Positions 1 through 9,048 are shown, counted from the first letter of the stretch. The stretch: DNA of 53,917 nucleotides from Lachnospiraceae bacterium UBA6987 (GCA_002449955.1 DJYD01000022.1:1-53917), one strand, 5' to 3'. The notes: generated from the letters alone by a model not told the origin. Translations and numbers: made by a program.

Positions 1-69
1 CGAGTGGCTCAGCGGTGGAGCACCACCTTGCCAAGGTGGGGGCCGCGGGTTCGATCCCCGTCTCGCGCT
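1..69 (+). tRNA. tRNA-Gly (GCC), 5' end cut by window edge
   Basis: The cloverleaf lacks only its first three bases, which lie outside the window. The visible CGAG pairs with the 3' acceptor strand CTCGCGC at 62-68, and the discriminator is T69. The anticodon loop TTGCCAA places GCC at 30-32. The T arm with GGTTCGATCC is at about 48-58. CCA is not encoded. It stands eight bases before a tRNA-Leu, so both are probably co-transcribed. Confidence 0.95.
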
Positions 70-77
70 TTTCATTT

Positions 78-161
78 GCAGATGTGGCGGAATTGGCATA
101 CGCGCATGATTCAGGTTCATGTCCATGTACTTGGGTGGGGGTTCAAGTCCCCCCATCTGCA
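78..161 (+). tRNA. tRNA-Leu (CAG)
   Basis: A full class II tRNA. Acceptor strands GCAGATG (78-84) and CATCTGC (154-160) pair, with discriminator A161. The anticodon stem CATGA/TCATG flanks loop TTCAGGT, giving anticodon CAG at 112-114. A variable arm lies at about 121-134 and the T arm GGGGGTTCAAGTCCCCC follows. CCA is not encoded. It reads CUG leucine codons. Confidence 0.95.
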
Positions 162-169
162 CACTCGAT

Positions 170-194
170 CCTCTGAGATTCAGGGGATTTTTTA
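170..194 (+). terminator. intrinsic terminator of the tRNA cluster
   Basis: A 7-bp stem (CCTCTGA, 170-176, with TCAGGGG, 180-186, one G-U pair) with a three-base loop is followed by ATTTTTTATT. It directly follows the tRNA-Leu and fits the end of the tRNA transcript. Confidence 0.8.
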
Positions 195-240
195 TTGCTG
201 AAACAGCTTTTTAAAACGCTGAGTAACAGATCATCTATAA

Positions 241-269
241 AAAACAGGCGGTCTTAAACCGCCTGTTTT
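241..269. terminator. bidirectional intrinsic terminator
   Basis: A perfect 12-bp inverted repeat AAAACAGGCGGT/ACCGCCTGTTTT with a five-base loop has A and T tracts at its two ends, so it can work in both directions. It separates the rightward tRNA genes from the leftward nitroreductase operon. Confidence 0.85.
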
Positions 270-311
270 CGCCATTTCCGTTTTACTCCTATAGTTTTCC
301 GTCTCTGTTGT

Positions 312-350
312 CAAAAGGCTTTCACGGGCCGATTAGCGGCCTTCTCAGCC
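312..350 (-). terminator. hairpin after the nitroreductase gene
   Basis: Read leftward, GGCT and GGCCG pair with CGGCC and AGCC around a short loop, with an internal mismatch, and TTTTG follows. It lies just after the nitroreductase stop codon and comes before the stronger terminator at 241-269. The U-tract is short, so it may terminate only partly. Confidence 0.5.
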
Positions 351-357
351 CTGTTCT

Positions 358-873
358 TTACAGATATCTTACCAGTTCTTCCAAGGCTTTGGATTCTGCG
401 TGGATCTTGGACGGATGTGAGCCTTCTGCCGGGTATCCGATCGGCATGATCAGAATCAGTTCCTCTTCTTCAGGGATCGCAAAGGCTTCCTTAACCTTCG
501 TATACGGAATCCAGTTTACCCAGCAGCTGCCGATACCGAGATTCCAGGCTTCCAGCATCATATGTGTTGCTGCGATCGCGGCATCCTGAACACCGGCCGC
601 CTGTCCCGGTTCCAGATCATTTTTCCACTGCTCATTGCGGTTCATGGTTACCATCAGAACAATGGGTGCATTGAAGGCACAGCGGCAGAGCTCACGCATT
701 TTGGCAAGGGCTTCCGCACTCCGCACAACATAGACCCGCTGCGGCTGACTGTTATGTCCGGTCGGTGCAAGACGCGCAGCCTCCAGAATCATCTGCAGCT
801 TCTCTTCTTCCACCGGTGCAGGGGAGTATTTCCGCACCGAATAACGTTCTCTGATGAGTTGTTCAAATTCCAT
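358..873 (-). CDS. nitroreductase family FMN-dependent oxidoreductase
   Basis: A 171-residue protein of the compact nitroreductase fold. This family uses FMN and NAD(P)H to reduce nitro groups, quinones or other electrophiles in the cytoplasm. The N-terminal RERYSVRKY (about 8-16) is the typical FMN-phosphate-binding motif, followed by PTGHNSQP at about 37-44. The segment WNLGIGSCWVNW near residue 110 and a C-terminal IGYPAEG match the family. The start is supported by AAAGGAG about seven bases upstream. It is the last gene of the leftward recG-galK-galM-cvpA run, 23 bp after cvpA, and is followed by two terminators. The substrate cannot be told from the sequence. Confidence 0.88.
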   Translation of the reverse strand: MEFEQLIRERYSVRKYSPAPVEEEKLQMILEAARLAPTGHNSQPQRVYVVRSAEALAKMRELCRCAFNAPIVLMVTMNRNEQWKNDLEPGQAAGVQDAAIAATHMMLEAWNLGIGSCWVNWIPYTKVKEAFAIPEEEELILIMPIGYPAEGSHPSKIHAESKALEELVRYL

Positions 874-896
874 CAGCTGACTCCTTTCACATTTTA

Positions 897-1679
897 TTAT
901 TCAAGGAACAGACGCAGAGGGTTGTTCTCCTGAAGAAATGCCGAGAACAAAGTCTGATCCACAGCCGTTTCAAAGGTGCTCCAGTGCAGTCTTCCACAAA
1001 TATAGAACACGATCAGTATCACGGCCAGCATGAGAATCGCGCCGAGCAGAAATCCCAGAAACTTATCCAGAGATTTCAGGACATCGACCTTCCATATCAG
1101 GCCGCGTGTCCCATTGACAAGGATCTGCAGCAGGACGGAAACCAGCAGTACAATAATGAGAAAGAGAACGATCTGGACAATGACCCGGATGGCTGCCTTT
1201 GTCGTTGTCTTTGCCGACTCAGTCAGTGCTGCATTCAGATCACGTCCGCCTTTGCCCAGGGTCTTCAGGGTTTTAGCCAGGATCGTCCGGATGCGGTTCT
1301 CTTTCAGCCCGGCAGCCTGCATCGCTGAAACCAGCTTTGCGATCCCGCTATTGGCCTGCAGCGCCGCATATTCCTCATCGCTTAAGCTGTCCGGGTGGGC
1401 ATTATTCAATTCCAGCGCACTCAGATCCACATTTTTCAAATCGATCTCCACGCTATCAATCGCTTTAATGACCTTCTCTTCTGCTTTCGGATAAAAATGG
1501 TCAACGATCGGCCCGTTGATCCAGTTGCAGACCTGTGAAGCCACAAAGACGGCTACCACGAGGATCAGCAGATCCATCAGGCTCTTGAAGAATCCCTTTC
1601 TGACGCCCGTTGTGATACCAATCACCAGCAATGCGATTATGAGCAGTTCCAGAATAATGGCTGCAGCTGTTCTGTACAT
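897..1679 (-). CDS. CvpA family membrane protein
   Basis: A 260-residue membrane protein. Hydrophobic segments lie at about 7-27 and 31-51, then a soluble acidic stretch of about 110 residues (about 60-160), then two or three more membrane segments to residue 235. The N-terminal pattern of two helices joined by GxRKGFFKSL is typical of the colicin V production (CvpA) family. Its members in Gram-positive bacteria have no settled function and are often linked to cell-envelope processes. Start: ATG with AAGGAAGG six bases upstream. It lies 20 bp after galM in the same direction. The long extracellular or cytoplasmic insert between helices 2 and 3 is larger than in minimal CvpA proteins. Confidence 0.75.
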   Translation of the reverse strand: MYRTAAAIILELLIIALLVIGITTGVRKGFFKSLMDLLILVVAVFVASQVCNWINGPIVDHFYPKAEEKVIKAIDSVEIDLKNVDLSALELNNAHPDSLSDEEYAALQANSGIAKLVSAMQAAGLKENRIRTILAKTLKTLGKGGRDLNAALTESAKTTTKAAIRVIVQIVLFLIIVLLVSVLLQILVNGTRGLIWKVDVLKSLDKFLGFLLGAILMLAVILIVFYICGRLHWSTFETAVDQTLFSAFLQENNPLRLFLE

Positions 1680-1699
1680 CGTATGCCTTCCTTTCTGTT

Positions 1700-2740
1700 T
1701 TACTCTTCGCCCGTCTTGAAACGGAAGGTCGTAAAACTGTCGAAGCTCTCTCCCGCTCTGAGCATAACGCTCGGGAAGTTCATATGGTGAAGTGCGTCCG
1801 GATAGCCCTGGGTTTCCAGGCAGATTCCGTAAAACGGACCGTACATGGTACCGTCTTTTCCGGCTCTTTCACTAAGGCCGCCGGAACTGTAGACCTGCAT
1901 CGCAGGGCGGTCCGTCAGGACCTCCATGCGGATCCCGCTGTGCGCACCCTTAAGCACTGCCGCCGGCTCCGCGCCGCCTTCACAGGCTGCGCTCAGGACG
2001 AAATTATGATCCAAGCCCTTGGTTTTACTCAGTTCAGGCAAGTGCAAAACGTCTCCCAGTCTTTTGAAAGAGGCAAAATCAAGCGGTGTCCCGCCGACCG
2101 GGTCAACCGCCCCTGTGGGCACCAGATCGTCATCCGACGGCGTATATCTGCGCGCGGCAAGCATAAGCTGATGATCATCCACCGTACTTCCTCCCTGACC
2201 GTCCAGGTTGAAATAGCTGTGATTTGTCAAGTTGACAGGTGTGTCGAAATCGGTTTCCGCATGATAGCGGATCGTCAGTTCTCCGCGCTCTTCCATGGTA
2301 TAAAGCACGTCCACCTTCAGATTTCCGGGAAATCCCTGATCGCCGTCAGGGGACAGCAGACGCAGCTGCACGCTGCGGGAGTCACGCCGGATGACGTTCC
2401 ATTCCTTGTAGGAGAAGCCGACCGGACCGCCGTGAAGCATGCCGTATTCCTTATTGGCCTCCAGATTGTAGCGCCGTCCGTTCATAAAATAGCACGCATC
2501 CTTGATCCGGTTCGCCACGCGCCCGACAACGGCCCCAAGATAACCGTTCTGCATATCGTATGCCGCCGTGGTGTCATAGCCCAGAACGACATCTCTTATT
2601 TCGCCGTCTGCATCCGGCACATTCAGCCGCTGCAAAGTGGCGCCGAAGGTTAATATACAGGCGCTCATTCCGCGTCCATCCGAGATCGTCACGCTGTCCT
2701 GAATATGCTGATCCTTCCGCAGATCATAAAACAATGCCAT
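1700..2740 (-). CDS. galM: aldose 1-epimerase (galactose mutarotase)
   Basis: A 346-residue cytoplasmic mutarotase that interconverts the alpha and beta anomers of galactose and glucose, supplying alpha-galactose to galactokinase. The family landmarks are present: NRI near residue 77, HGG near 103, the catalytic His in TNHSYFNLDG (His174) and the catalytic Glu in CLETQGYPDA (about 309). The RBS lies inside the end of galK; only four bases separate the genes, so translation is probably coupled. No galT or galE is in the window, so the rest of the Leloir pathway must lie elsewhere. Confidence 0.93.
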   Translation of the reverse strand: MALFYDLRKDQHIQDSVTISDGRGMSACILTFGATLQRLNVPDADGEIRDVVLGYDTTAAYDMQNGYLGAVVGRVANRIKDACYFMNGRRYNLEANKEYGMLHGGPVGFSYKEWNVIRRDSRSVQLRLLSPDGDQGFPGNLKVDVLYTMEERGELTIRYHAETDFDTPVNLTNHSYFNLDGQGGSTVDDHQLMLAARRYTPSDDDLVPTGAVDPVGGTPLDFASFKRLGDVLHLPELSKTKGLDHNFVLSAACEGGAEPAAVLKGAHSGIRMEVLTDRPAMQVYSSGGLSERAGKDGTMYGPFYGICLETQGYPDALHHMNFPSVMLRAGESFDSFTTFRFKTGEE

Positions 2741-2744
2741 AGCT

Positions 2745-3998
2745 TCAATCCTCTTTTCCGCCGATCAGTGCGCCGCCCTCCGGGCAAATCTGAATCCGGC
2801 GCGTCCTGCCTGCGCCGAGGATCCGATCAACTGTTTCGGCAAATTCTTTACTTTTTTCTTCCGGTACAATGGCAAGCGCCGTACCGCCAAAGCCGCCGCC
2901 GTGCACACGCACTGCCCCGTCTTCGCCGAGCGCCTTCTCGCATACGGCAAGCGTCAGCATCATCTCCTGATGGGCAACTGCGCCGGAGGGGATCACGTTC
3001 TGCAAATATAACGCCGAAGAGCGGCCGCTTGCCCTGACAAGCTCCAGAAAACCGTCAAAATCGCCGCGTTCCAGGGCTCTGGCTTCGGCCTGTGCTCTTT
3101 TATTTTCCGCATAAAAATGCATTGCGCGAAGCACTGCCCGGTCGCCAAAGGCTTCCCGAAGGGTGGGAACGGCAGCCATAAACGCCTCTTCTTCTACGTC
3201 CCGCAGCACGTTCACGCCGAAATACCGGCTGATTTTCCGGCAGTCAGACGGAATCGCGGCATATTCCGCCGTGAGATTCTCATGCCCGGCCCCTGAGTCA
3301 ATGATAAACAGCGCATAACCATAGTCGGCAAAATTCACTTCCAGCCTTCGGATCAGCGGGTTTTCCGGATCATTGAAATCAACGGCAACGAGTCCGCCTT
3401 CCGCAGATGCGATCTGATCCAGCAAACCGCTGGGCTTTCCGAAATAGACATTTTCTGCAAACTGTCCGGCTTTGGCAATCGTCTCGGCATCAGCGCCGCA
3501 GTGGTATTCCGTATTCAGGATCTGTCCTAACAGTACCTCGAAAGCCGCTGAAGAAGAAAGTCCGCTTCCTGCCGGAACACGGCTCGTCACATAAATATCC
3601 AGTCCGCCCTCATTATAGTCTGCGCCTAACGCAAAAAACCGTGCCGCCATACCGCGGATAAGACCGATTGTCGTTCCCTTTTCTTCTTCCCGCATAGCCG
3701 TGTCCATCAGGTCCACCTCACAGAGGCTGTACCCTTCAGACTCCAGTCTGATCACACTGTCCTGACGGCGTCTGACCGCCGCAGCAGCATCTAATGTCAC
3801 CGATGCCGCAAGGACGCAGCCATGCTGATGATCGGTATGGTTGCCGCCGATCTCAACGCGGCCGGGTGCGCGGTAGATCCGCTCCGGTTCCCGCCCAAAG
3901 CGGGAGGCAAAGAAAGCAGCCAGTGATTCCAGCCTTGCACTTTCCTTTGCCGCCTCATCACCGTAGAGCTTTCTCAGTCTTAGATCCGTTAGTTTCAT
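2745..3998 (-). CDS. galK: galactokinase
   Basis: A 417-residue GHMP-family kinase that phosphorylates galactose to galactose 1-phosphate with ATP, the first committed step of the Leloir pathway. The galactokinase signature GRVEIGGNHTDHQHG is at about 46-60. The ATP-binding PAGSGLSSSAA lies near residue 142 and HGGGFGGTALA near 362. Its ATG overlaps the recG stop codon as ATGA (3995-3998), so it is translationally coupled to recG, and galM follows at once. A sugar kinase tied to recG is an unusual arrangement, while the family assignment itself is clear. Confidence 0.95.
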   Translation of the reverse strand: MKLTDLRLRKLYGDEAAKESARLESLAAFFASRFGREPERIYRAPGRVEIGGNHTDHQHGCVLAASVTLDAAAAVRRRQDSVIRLESEGYSLCEVDLMDTAMREEEKGTTIGLIRGMAARFFALGADYNEGGLDIYVTSRVPAGSGLSSSAAFEVLLGQILNTEYHCGADAETIAKAGQFAENVYFGKPSGLLDQIASAEGGLVAVDFNDPENPLIRRLEVNFADYGYALFIIDSGAGHENLTAEYAAIPSDCRKISRYFGVNVLRDVEEEAFMAAVPTLREAFGDRAVLRAMHFYAENKRAQAEARALERGDFDGFLELVRASGRSSALYLQNVIPSGAVAHQEMMLTLAVCEKALGEDGAVRVHGGGFGGTALAIVPEEKSKEFAETVDRILGAGRTRRIQICPEGGALIGGKED

Positions 3999-6040
3999 AA
4001 TGCTTCTGCCTTTCTGAGCAGTTTTTGTACCTGTTCTTTTAATCTTTGATGTTCAGTTAACCGCAGTCCGGGGTCTTCCTTTAACAGCTGTGTGGCTGCC
4101 TCGGCAGCTGCAAGAAGCATATCATGGTCGTTATAAATATCGCCAAGGGCAAAATGCATCTCGCCGCTTTGACGGATCCCGAAAACATCGCCCGGACCAC
4201 GCAGCCGTAAATCCTCTTCTGCTATTTTAAACCCATCATTCGTCTGATTCAAGACTTCCAGACGGTCATTTTTCTTCTGCTTTCCCGAAGCATTGACGAA
4301 GATCGCATAGGACTGCGCACTGCCCCGTCCTACCCGGCCGCGCAGCTGATGCAGCTGGGCAAGGCCGAAGCGCTCGGCATTTTCCACCATCATCACTGTT
4401 GCATTCGGAACATCCACCCCCACCTCAACTACGGTGGTCGAGACCAGAAGCTGCACTTCTCCCTTCTGAAAGCGTTCCATCACAGCATTCTTTTCAGTGT
4501 TGGTCATGCGTCCGTGAAGAACTGCGATTTTCACATGAGACGGCATGAGTGAGCGAAGCTTTTCGGCATAATCGGTCACATTTTCACCATCCATGGCCTC
4601 ACTTTCCTCAACAAGAGGGCAAATGATATAGGCCTGATGACCGGCCTCGATTTCGTTTAAGATCAGGCGGTATGCACTGCCGCGTGCCTTAGGCGTTACA
4701 ACGGCATTCCGGATCGGCTGACGTCCGATAGGCAGTTCATCCACCACGGAAATATCCAGATCTCCATATAAAATGATGGCTAAGGTTCGGGGAATCGGCG
4801 TTGCACTCATCACAAGCATGTGAGGTTTTTCCCCTTTGATGCCAAGCATTTCACGCTGTCTGACGCCAAAACGGTGCTGCTCATCCGTGACCACAATTCC
4901 CAGTTTCTTAAAGCTCACGCTTTCCTGGATCAGAGCATGCGTGCCGATGGCAATATCCGCCCGCCCGTCCAGCAGTTCCTGCCTGATCACCCGTTTGGAC
5001 GCTTCCTTTACGGCGCCTGTCAGCAGCACAGTACGAACCGGGATCCCGGCGTTAGCAAAAAGCTTCGTGATCTTTTCAAAATGCTGCTCCGCCAGCACCT
5101 CCGTAGGCGCCATGAGCGCCCCCTGAAAACCGTTTTCCACCGCAGCAAGGAGCGCCAGGACAGCCAGGACCGTTTTGCCTGAGCCGACATCGCCTTGCAC
5201 AAGCCGGTTCATGCGGCAATCGCCTGCAATATCTGAGCGGATCTCTTTCCAGGCTCTTTCCTGTGCCGGTGTCAGGGCAAACGGCAGGCTTTTCCGGAAG
5301 CGCTCGGCAAGGCCGGAAAGCGGCATCGGACAAGGATTCTCGCGCTTTTCCGCTTCTTTCATCAGGCGGATCCTGAGCAGGAAAAGAAGGAATTCTTCAA
5401 ACACCAATCTGCGTCTTGCCGCGAGCAGAGCCTCCTCGCTCTCCGGGAAATGAATCTGCCGCAAGGCTTCTTCTTCGCTCATCCAGCCGTCCCGGATCAA
5501 AGCCTGCGGCAGCATTTCCGCCTGCGGCTCACACTCTCTGACGGCCTGGGCGATCGCTGCCCTCATTTTCTTCTGGCTAAGCACGCCCATGGTCGGGTAG
5601 ACCGGCTGAATGCTCCCGCAAAGTGCCTGGTACTCCTCTATGCGGAACATCTTCGGGTGCTCCATCCGCAGTCCGTACCGGCTTTCGGAGATCACGCCGC
5701 GAAATACGCGTTCTTCCCCCTTGTGAAGGCTGTTCTTCAGATAGGGCATATGAAAGAAAGCCACTCCTATCGAGGCCGTTCCGTCGGAAATGCGGAAGCT
5801 TGTTACGGTCTGTTTCCCAAATCCTCTGTTGGCAGGTGCTGTTTCAAGAACCGCTCTCACAGCAACGGGAACGTCTTTCGGCGATGCAGCAATTTCCGTC
5901 ACAGCTTCCGGTCTGTCATAGCCGGCCGGAAAAAAGCGCAGAAGATCCTCCGCCGTCAGAATACCGAGTGATCTCAGTTCCTCTGCGGACTTCGGACCGA
6001 TTCCTTTTAATGCCGTCACGGCAGCATCGCGCGCAATCAT
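3995..6040 (-). CDS. recG: ATP-dependent DNA helicase RecG
   Basis: A 681-residue superfamily 2 helicase that remodels stalled replication forks and Holliday junctions. An N-terminal wedge/OB domain (about 1-240) is followed by the helicase core. Walker A GDVGSGKT is near residue 290 and the motif II variant DEQH near 388. SATPIPRTLA (motif III) follows near 415, and the C-terminal QLRGRVGRG (motif VI) near 570. The RBS GGAGAG precedes the ATG. In many Firmicutes recG directly follows fakA, as here, but a strong terminator stands in the 78-bp gap (6054-6111). Expression therefore needs readthrough or a local promoter. Confidence 0.97.
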   Translation of the reverse strand: MIARDAAVTALKGIGPKSAEELRSLGILTAEDLLRFFPAGYDRPEAVTEIAASPKDVPVAVRAVLETAPANRGFGKQTVTSFRISDGTASIGVAFFHMPYLKNSLHKGEERVFRGVISESRYGLRMEHPKMFRIEEYQALCGSIQPVYPTMGVLSQKKMRAAIAQAVRECEPQAEMLPQALIRDGWMSEEEALRQIHFPESEEALLAARRRLVFEEFLLFLLRIRLMKEAEKRENPCPMPLSGLAERFRKSLPFALTPAQERAWKEIRSDIAGDCRMNRLVQGDVGSGKTVLAVLALLAAVENGFQGALMAPTEVLAEQHFEKITKLFANAGIPVRTVLLTGAVKEASKRVIRQELLDGRADIAIGTHALIQESVSFKKLGIVVTDEQHRFGVRQREMLGIKGEKPHMLVMSATPIPRTLAIILYGDLDISVVDELPIGRQPIRNAVVTPKARGSAYRLILNEIEAGHQAYIICPLVEESEAMDGENVTDYAEKLRSLMPSHVKIAVLHGRMTNTEKNAVMERFQKGEVQLLVSTTVVEVGVDVPNATVMMVENAERFGLAQLHQLRGRVGRGSAQSYAIFVNASGKQKKNDRLEVLNQTNDGFKIAEEDLRLRGPGDVFGIRQSGEMHFALGDIYNDHDMLLAAAEAATQLLKEDPGLRLTEHQRLKEQVQKLLRKAEAL

Positions 6041-6053
6041 GCTTCTCTCCTGT

Positions 6054-6111
6054 CAAAAAATGAGCTGTGAAAACCGCACAGGATAACTTCCTGTGCGGAT
6101 TCTCACGGCTC
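6054..6111 (-). terminator. strong intrinsic terminator between fakA and recG
   Basis: Read leftward, a long imperfect hairpin (GAGCCGTGAG...CCGCACAGG with CCTGTGCGG...TCACAGCTC, 6062-6111) with a seven-base loop is followed by ATTTTTTG at 6061-6054. The recG ribosome-binding site begins only a few bases after the U-tract. It should separate the yloU-fakA unit from recG-galK-galM-cvpA. Confidence 0.85.
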
Positions 6112-6118
6112 TTCGCTA

Positions 6119-7777
6119 TTATTCCACCGATACGATATAGGAGTACACCGGCTGTCCGCCGTTTATCACATCAATATCGCAGTCCGGATACAATTCAGCA
6201 AGCTGGTTTCTCAGGCTTTCGCCCTCTTCTTCCTGAACGTCATCGCCATAATACAGCGTGATCATGCCTGACTCGTCGTCAACCATGGCTGCCAGCATAT
6301 TCAGCAGAACCTCTGTTTTATCACTGCCGACTGCATAGATCCCGTCCGGTCCGCCAAGGCCCATGAAATCGCCTTCATGGATCTCCTTGCCGGCGATCGA
6401 GGTGTTGCGCACCGCATAGGTGACTTCACCGCTCTTAACGCCTGCAAAAGATTCCTTCATCATATTCAGGTTATCTTCGAGCGAATCTTCCGGCATGAAG
6501 CAGCTCATCGCTGTGATACCCTCCGGCAGATTGGTTGTCGGAAGCACTTCGATACGGCGGGATTTGCAGAGTGCCTGTGCCTGCTGCGCAGCAAGAATGA
6601 TATTCTTGTTGTTCGGCAGAATGATAATGGCTTTGGCCGGGATGGATTCGATCGCCTCCAGCATATCTTCTGTGCTGGGGTTCATCGTCTGTCCGCCCTG
6701 AACAACAGCATCAACGCCAAGGCTCTTAAACACCTCTGAAATACCGTCACCTACCGCCGTCGCGATGAAGCCCACGGCTTTCCATTCGGCCTCCGGAACA
6801 GCGGTTTTCTCAAAAGCCGACACGGAGGTCTTCGCAGGTGCTTTTTCCTCCGGAGCGGCTTTCGGCTGCTGCGCAGGTGCAGCACCGTCCTCGCTCTTGT
6901 TCAGGATCGCGATCTGCACCAGACTGCCGAGCTTCAGGCTCTTCTGCAGTACAAGGCCCGGATCATTCGTCTTAATCTTCAGACTGACCGTCTCATCCTG
7001 CACGTTCAGCTCGCCTAAATCGCCGACGGCTTCCAGATAAGAACGCAGACCAGCCTCCTGTTCCTGAGAAAGCGGCTGCTTGAGCTGAATCAGGAAAGAC
7101 TCCCGGTAACTGTACTTGTCCTCGGGAACTGCCGCAGCGCCAGCCCCGGGCATCACTTCACGCCCCATCAGGCAGGCATAGCAGCCCTTCAGGAAGATCA
7201 TAAGTCCCTGACCGCCGGAGTCAACCACACCGGCTTCCTTCAGCACCGGCAGAAGCTCCGGTGTATTTGCCAGAACTTTATCACCGTACTCAAGGACCTG
7301 CTCAAAAATCTTCTCCAGGTCACTCTCTTCTGCAGAAAGCTCACTCCACTTTTCCGAAATGCCGCGCGCCACGGTCAGGATCGTCCCTTCCTTCGGCTTC
7401 ATGACCGCTTTATAGGCGGTCTCCACGGCTTTGACCGTCGCCTCAGCGATAGCCGCTGCATCAACGCTTGCTTTTGTCTGCAGCACTTTGCAGAATCCGC
7501 GAAGCAGCTGAGACATAATCACGCCGCTGTTGCCCCGCGCTCCGCGCAGTGAACCAAAAGACATGGCCTTAACTGCCGACGCCAGATCCGTTACTTTCGG
7601 TCCGGACAGTTCCTTAACCGCACTGGTCAGCGTCAGGGACATATTGGTTCCTGTATCGCCGTCCGGTACCGGAAATACATTCAGATCATTGATCCAGGCT
7701 TTGTTGGCTTCCAGATTATTGGTTCCGGAGATGAACATCCTGGTTAACATCTTCACATCTATGGTTTGTGTTGCCAC
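6119..7777 (-). CDS. fakA: fatty acid kinase ATP-binding subunit FakA (DAK2 domain, YloV family)
   Basis: About 552 residues. The N-terminal DAK2 domain (about 1-200) carries the Mg-ATP site, seen as NVFPVPDGDTGTNM and GARGNSGVI. A DegV-like C-terminal domain follows after an Ala/Pro/Glu linker near residue 305. FakA phosphorylates fatty acids held by a FakB partner so that they enter phospholipid synthesis. The GTG at 7777 is the best start because GGGGGAG stands six bases before it. The upstream in-frame TTG at 7792 would sit on that Shine-Dalgarno. It follows yloU, the usual pairing in Firmicutes. No fakB is visible here. Confidence 0.92.
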   Translation of the reverse strand: MATQTIDVKMLTRMFISGTNNLEANKAWINDLNVFPVPDGDTGTNMSLTLTSAVKELSGPKVTDLASAVKAMSFGSLRGARGNSGVIMSQLLRGFCKVLQTKASVDAAAIAEATVKAVETAYKAVMKPKEGTILTVARGISEKWSELSAEESDLEKIFEQVLEYGDKVLANTPELLPVLKEAGVVDSGGQGLMIFLKGCYACLMGREVMPGAGAAAVPEDKYSYRESFLIQLKQPLSQEQEAGLRSYLEAVGDLGELNVQDETVSLKIKTNDPGLVLQKSLKLGSLVQIAILNKSEDGAAPAQQPKAAPEEKAPAKTSVSAFEKTAVPEAEWKAVGFIATAVGDGISEVFKSLGVDAVVQGGQTMNPSTEDMLEAIESIPAKAIIILPNNKNIILAAQQAQALCKSRRIEVLPTTNLPEGITAMSCFMPEDSLEDNLNMMKESFAGVKSGEVTYAVRNTSIAGKEIHEGDFMGLGGPDGIYAVGSDKTEVLLNMLAAMVDDESGMITLYYGDDVQEEEGESLRNQLAELYPDCDIDVINGGQPVYSYIVSVE

Positions 7778-7795
7778 CTTGTTCTCCCCCAAAGC

Positions 7796-8152
7796 TTAAT
7801 CGATCAGGCGCACGCCTTCAACAAAAATATTCACCTTATCTACCGGAATGCCGGTAAATGTTTCGACTCTGTATCTGACATTTTCGATCAGGTTTTCTGA
7901 TACAGCAGATATGCTGACACCGTATGCCACGATGATATGAAAGTCAAGACTAAGCTTTCCCTCTTCAACGCTGACCGAAATCCCCTGTGACAGGTTTTCT
8001 TTTTTCAGCAGCGAGCTGATGCCTTCCATCATATTGGTCGTGGCCATGCCGACGACGCCAAAGCATTCGACAGCTACCGCACCGGCATATTTTGCAATCA
8101 CATCAGTATCGATGACGACTTCACCATGATCGGTCTGAATATTGGCTTTCAT
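7796..8152 (-). CDS. Asp23/Gls24 family protein (YloU-like)
   Basis: A 118-residue Asp23/Gls24 protein. The family is linked to envelope stress and, for YloU-type members, is nearly always found before fakA. Features include VIAKYAGAVAVECFGVVGM near the N terminus and the alternating hydrophobic strand pattern to the C-terminal NIFVEGVRL. The start at 8152 has AAAGGAG eight bases upstream. A longer in-frame reading to 8215 would run into the promoter and is rejected. A sigma-A promoter lies at 8187-8215. Confidence 0.9.
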   Translation of the reverse strand: MKANIQTDHGEVVIDTDVIAKYAGAVAVECFGVVGMATTNMMEGISSLLKKENLSQGISVSVEEGKLSLDFHIIVAYGVSISAVSENLIENVRYRVETFTGIPVDKVNIFVEGVRLID

Positions 8153-8186
8153 CAAGGTCTCCTTTCTTGTGATACAAATCAATCTT

Positions 8187-8215
8187 ATTATACCGACTGC
8201 TCGGCCAAAATGCAA
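8187..8215 (-). promoter_or_regulatory. sigma-A promoter for yloU-fakA
   Basis: Leftward TTGCAT (8210-8215), 17-base spacer, consensus TATAAT (8187-8192). It gives a leader of about 30 nt before the yloU start at 8152 and lies in the gap after mscS. Confidence 0.75.
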
Positions 8216-8244
8216 GCAGGATCAGCTCGCTCCGTATCTGCAGA

Positions 8245-9048
8245 TCAGTTGTTCTTCATGTTGACGTCAAGCTGTTCGTTCGGGGTCGTGATGCCCTTGG
8301 CGGCGAAGACGGGGCCAACCGCCTCGATCAGGCCAAAGTAAACATCCCAGTAATCAGCGGGCTTGCAGTAAGAACGGCAAATGATCTCGATGCCGCGCTT
8401 GCTCGGGCCGTTCAGCAGAGCCACAGGAGCAGGTTCACTTACCACCTTCGGGTTGTCAAGGCACATCTTTACGAGAGCGTCTCTGGCAACGTTAAAATCG
8501 GTTCCGGCAGCCACGTTGAAGTTCAGGTCGACACGGCGCAGATCCAGTGCGGTGTAGTTCGTGATGGCGCTCGTGGAGGCGATGCCGTTCGGCACATAGA
8601 CAACTTTGTTGTCCAGCGTGATCAGCTTGGTGCTGACGACCTTCAGTTCTTCAACCGTTCCCTCAAATCCGGCAACTTCAATGTAATCACCGATCTTGAA
8701 AGGGCGGGTGATAAGCAGCAGGACGCCGCCGGCAAAGTTGCTTAATGTTCCGTTAACAGCCAGGCCGAGGGCAACGCCGAGTGAGGCGATCAGTGCAGAA
8801 AAACCGGTGGTATCAATGCCGAGATATCCTACCAGGGCAATGACGACCAGGATCTTGGCCAGCCATCTGCCAGCGTTGATCAGTGCCTTGGTCAGCATCG
8901 GATCGATCTTTCCGGACTTGTCACTTTTCTCTTTGATCTTCTTGAAAATGACATTGATGATGTTGAAGGCGACGATCAGAATGATCAGCGCGACAACGAC
9001 TTTGATCCCCGTGTTCAGGATCGAGGTTTTGATTGCGTCCCAGTTCAT
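8245..9048 (-). CDS. small-conductance mechanosensitive channel, MscS family
   Basis: A 267-residue MscS-type channel that opens under membrane tension and lets solutes leave during osmotic downshock. There is an N-terminal membrane helix at about 11-32, and two more at about 57-80 and 86-110. The pore-lining helix is rich in Gly and Ala (SLGVALGLAVNGTLSNFAGGVLL). The cytoplasmic beta domain begins with FKIGDYIEVAGFEGTVEEL. The length is that of the minimal MscS family. The ATG has GGAAAGG upstream. It sits between rpmB and yloU, which are often direct neighbours, so it looks like an insertion into that conserved order. Confidence 0.93.
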   Translation of the reverse strand: MNWDAIKTSILNTGIKVVVALIILIVAFNIINVIFKKIKEKSDKSGKIDPMLTKALINAGRWLAKILVVIALVGYLGIDTTGFSALIASLGVALGLAVNGTLSNFAGGVLLLITRPFKIGDYIEVAGFEGTVEELKVVSTKLITLDNKVVYVPNGIASTSAITNYTALDLRRVDLNFNVAAGTDFNVARDALVKMCLDNPKVVSEPAPVALLNGPSKRGIEIICRSYCKPADYWDVYFGLIEAVGPVFAAKGITTPNEQLDVNMKNN

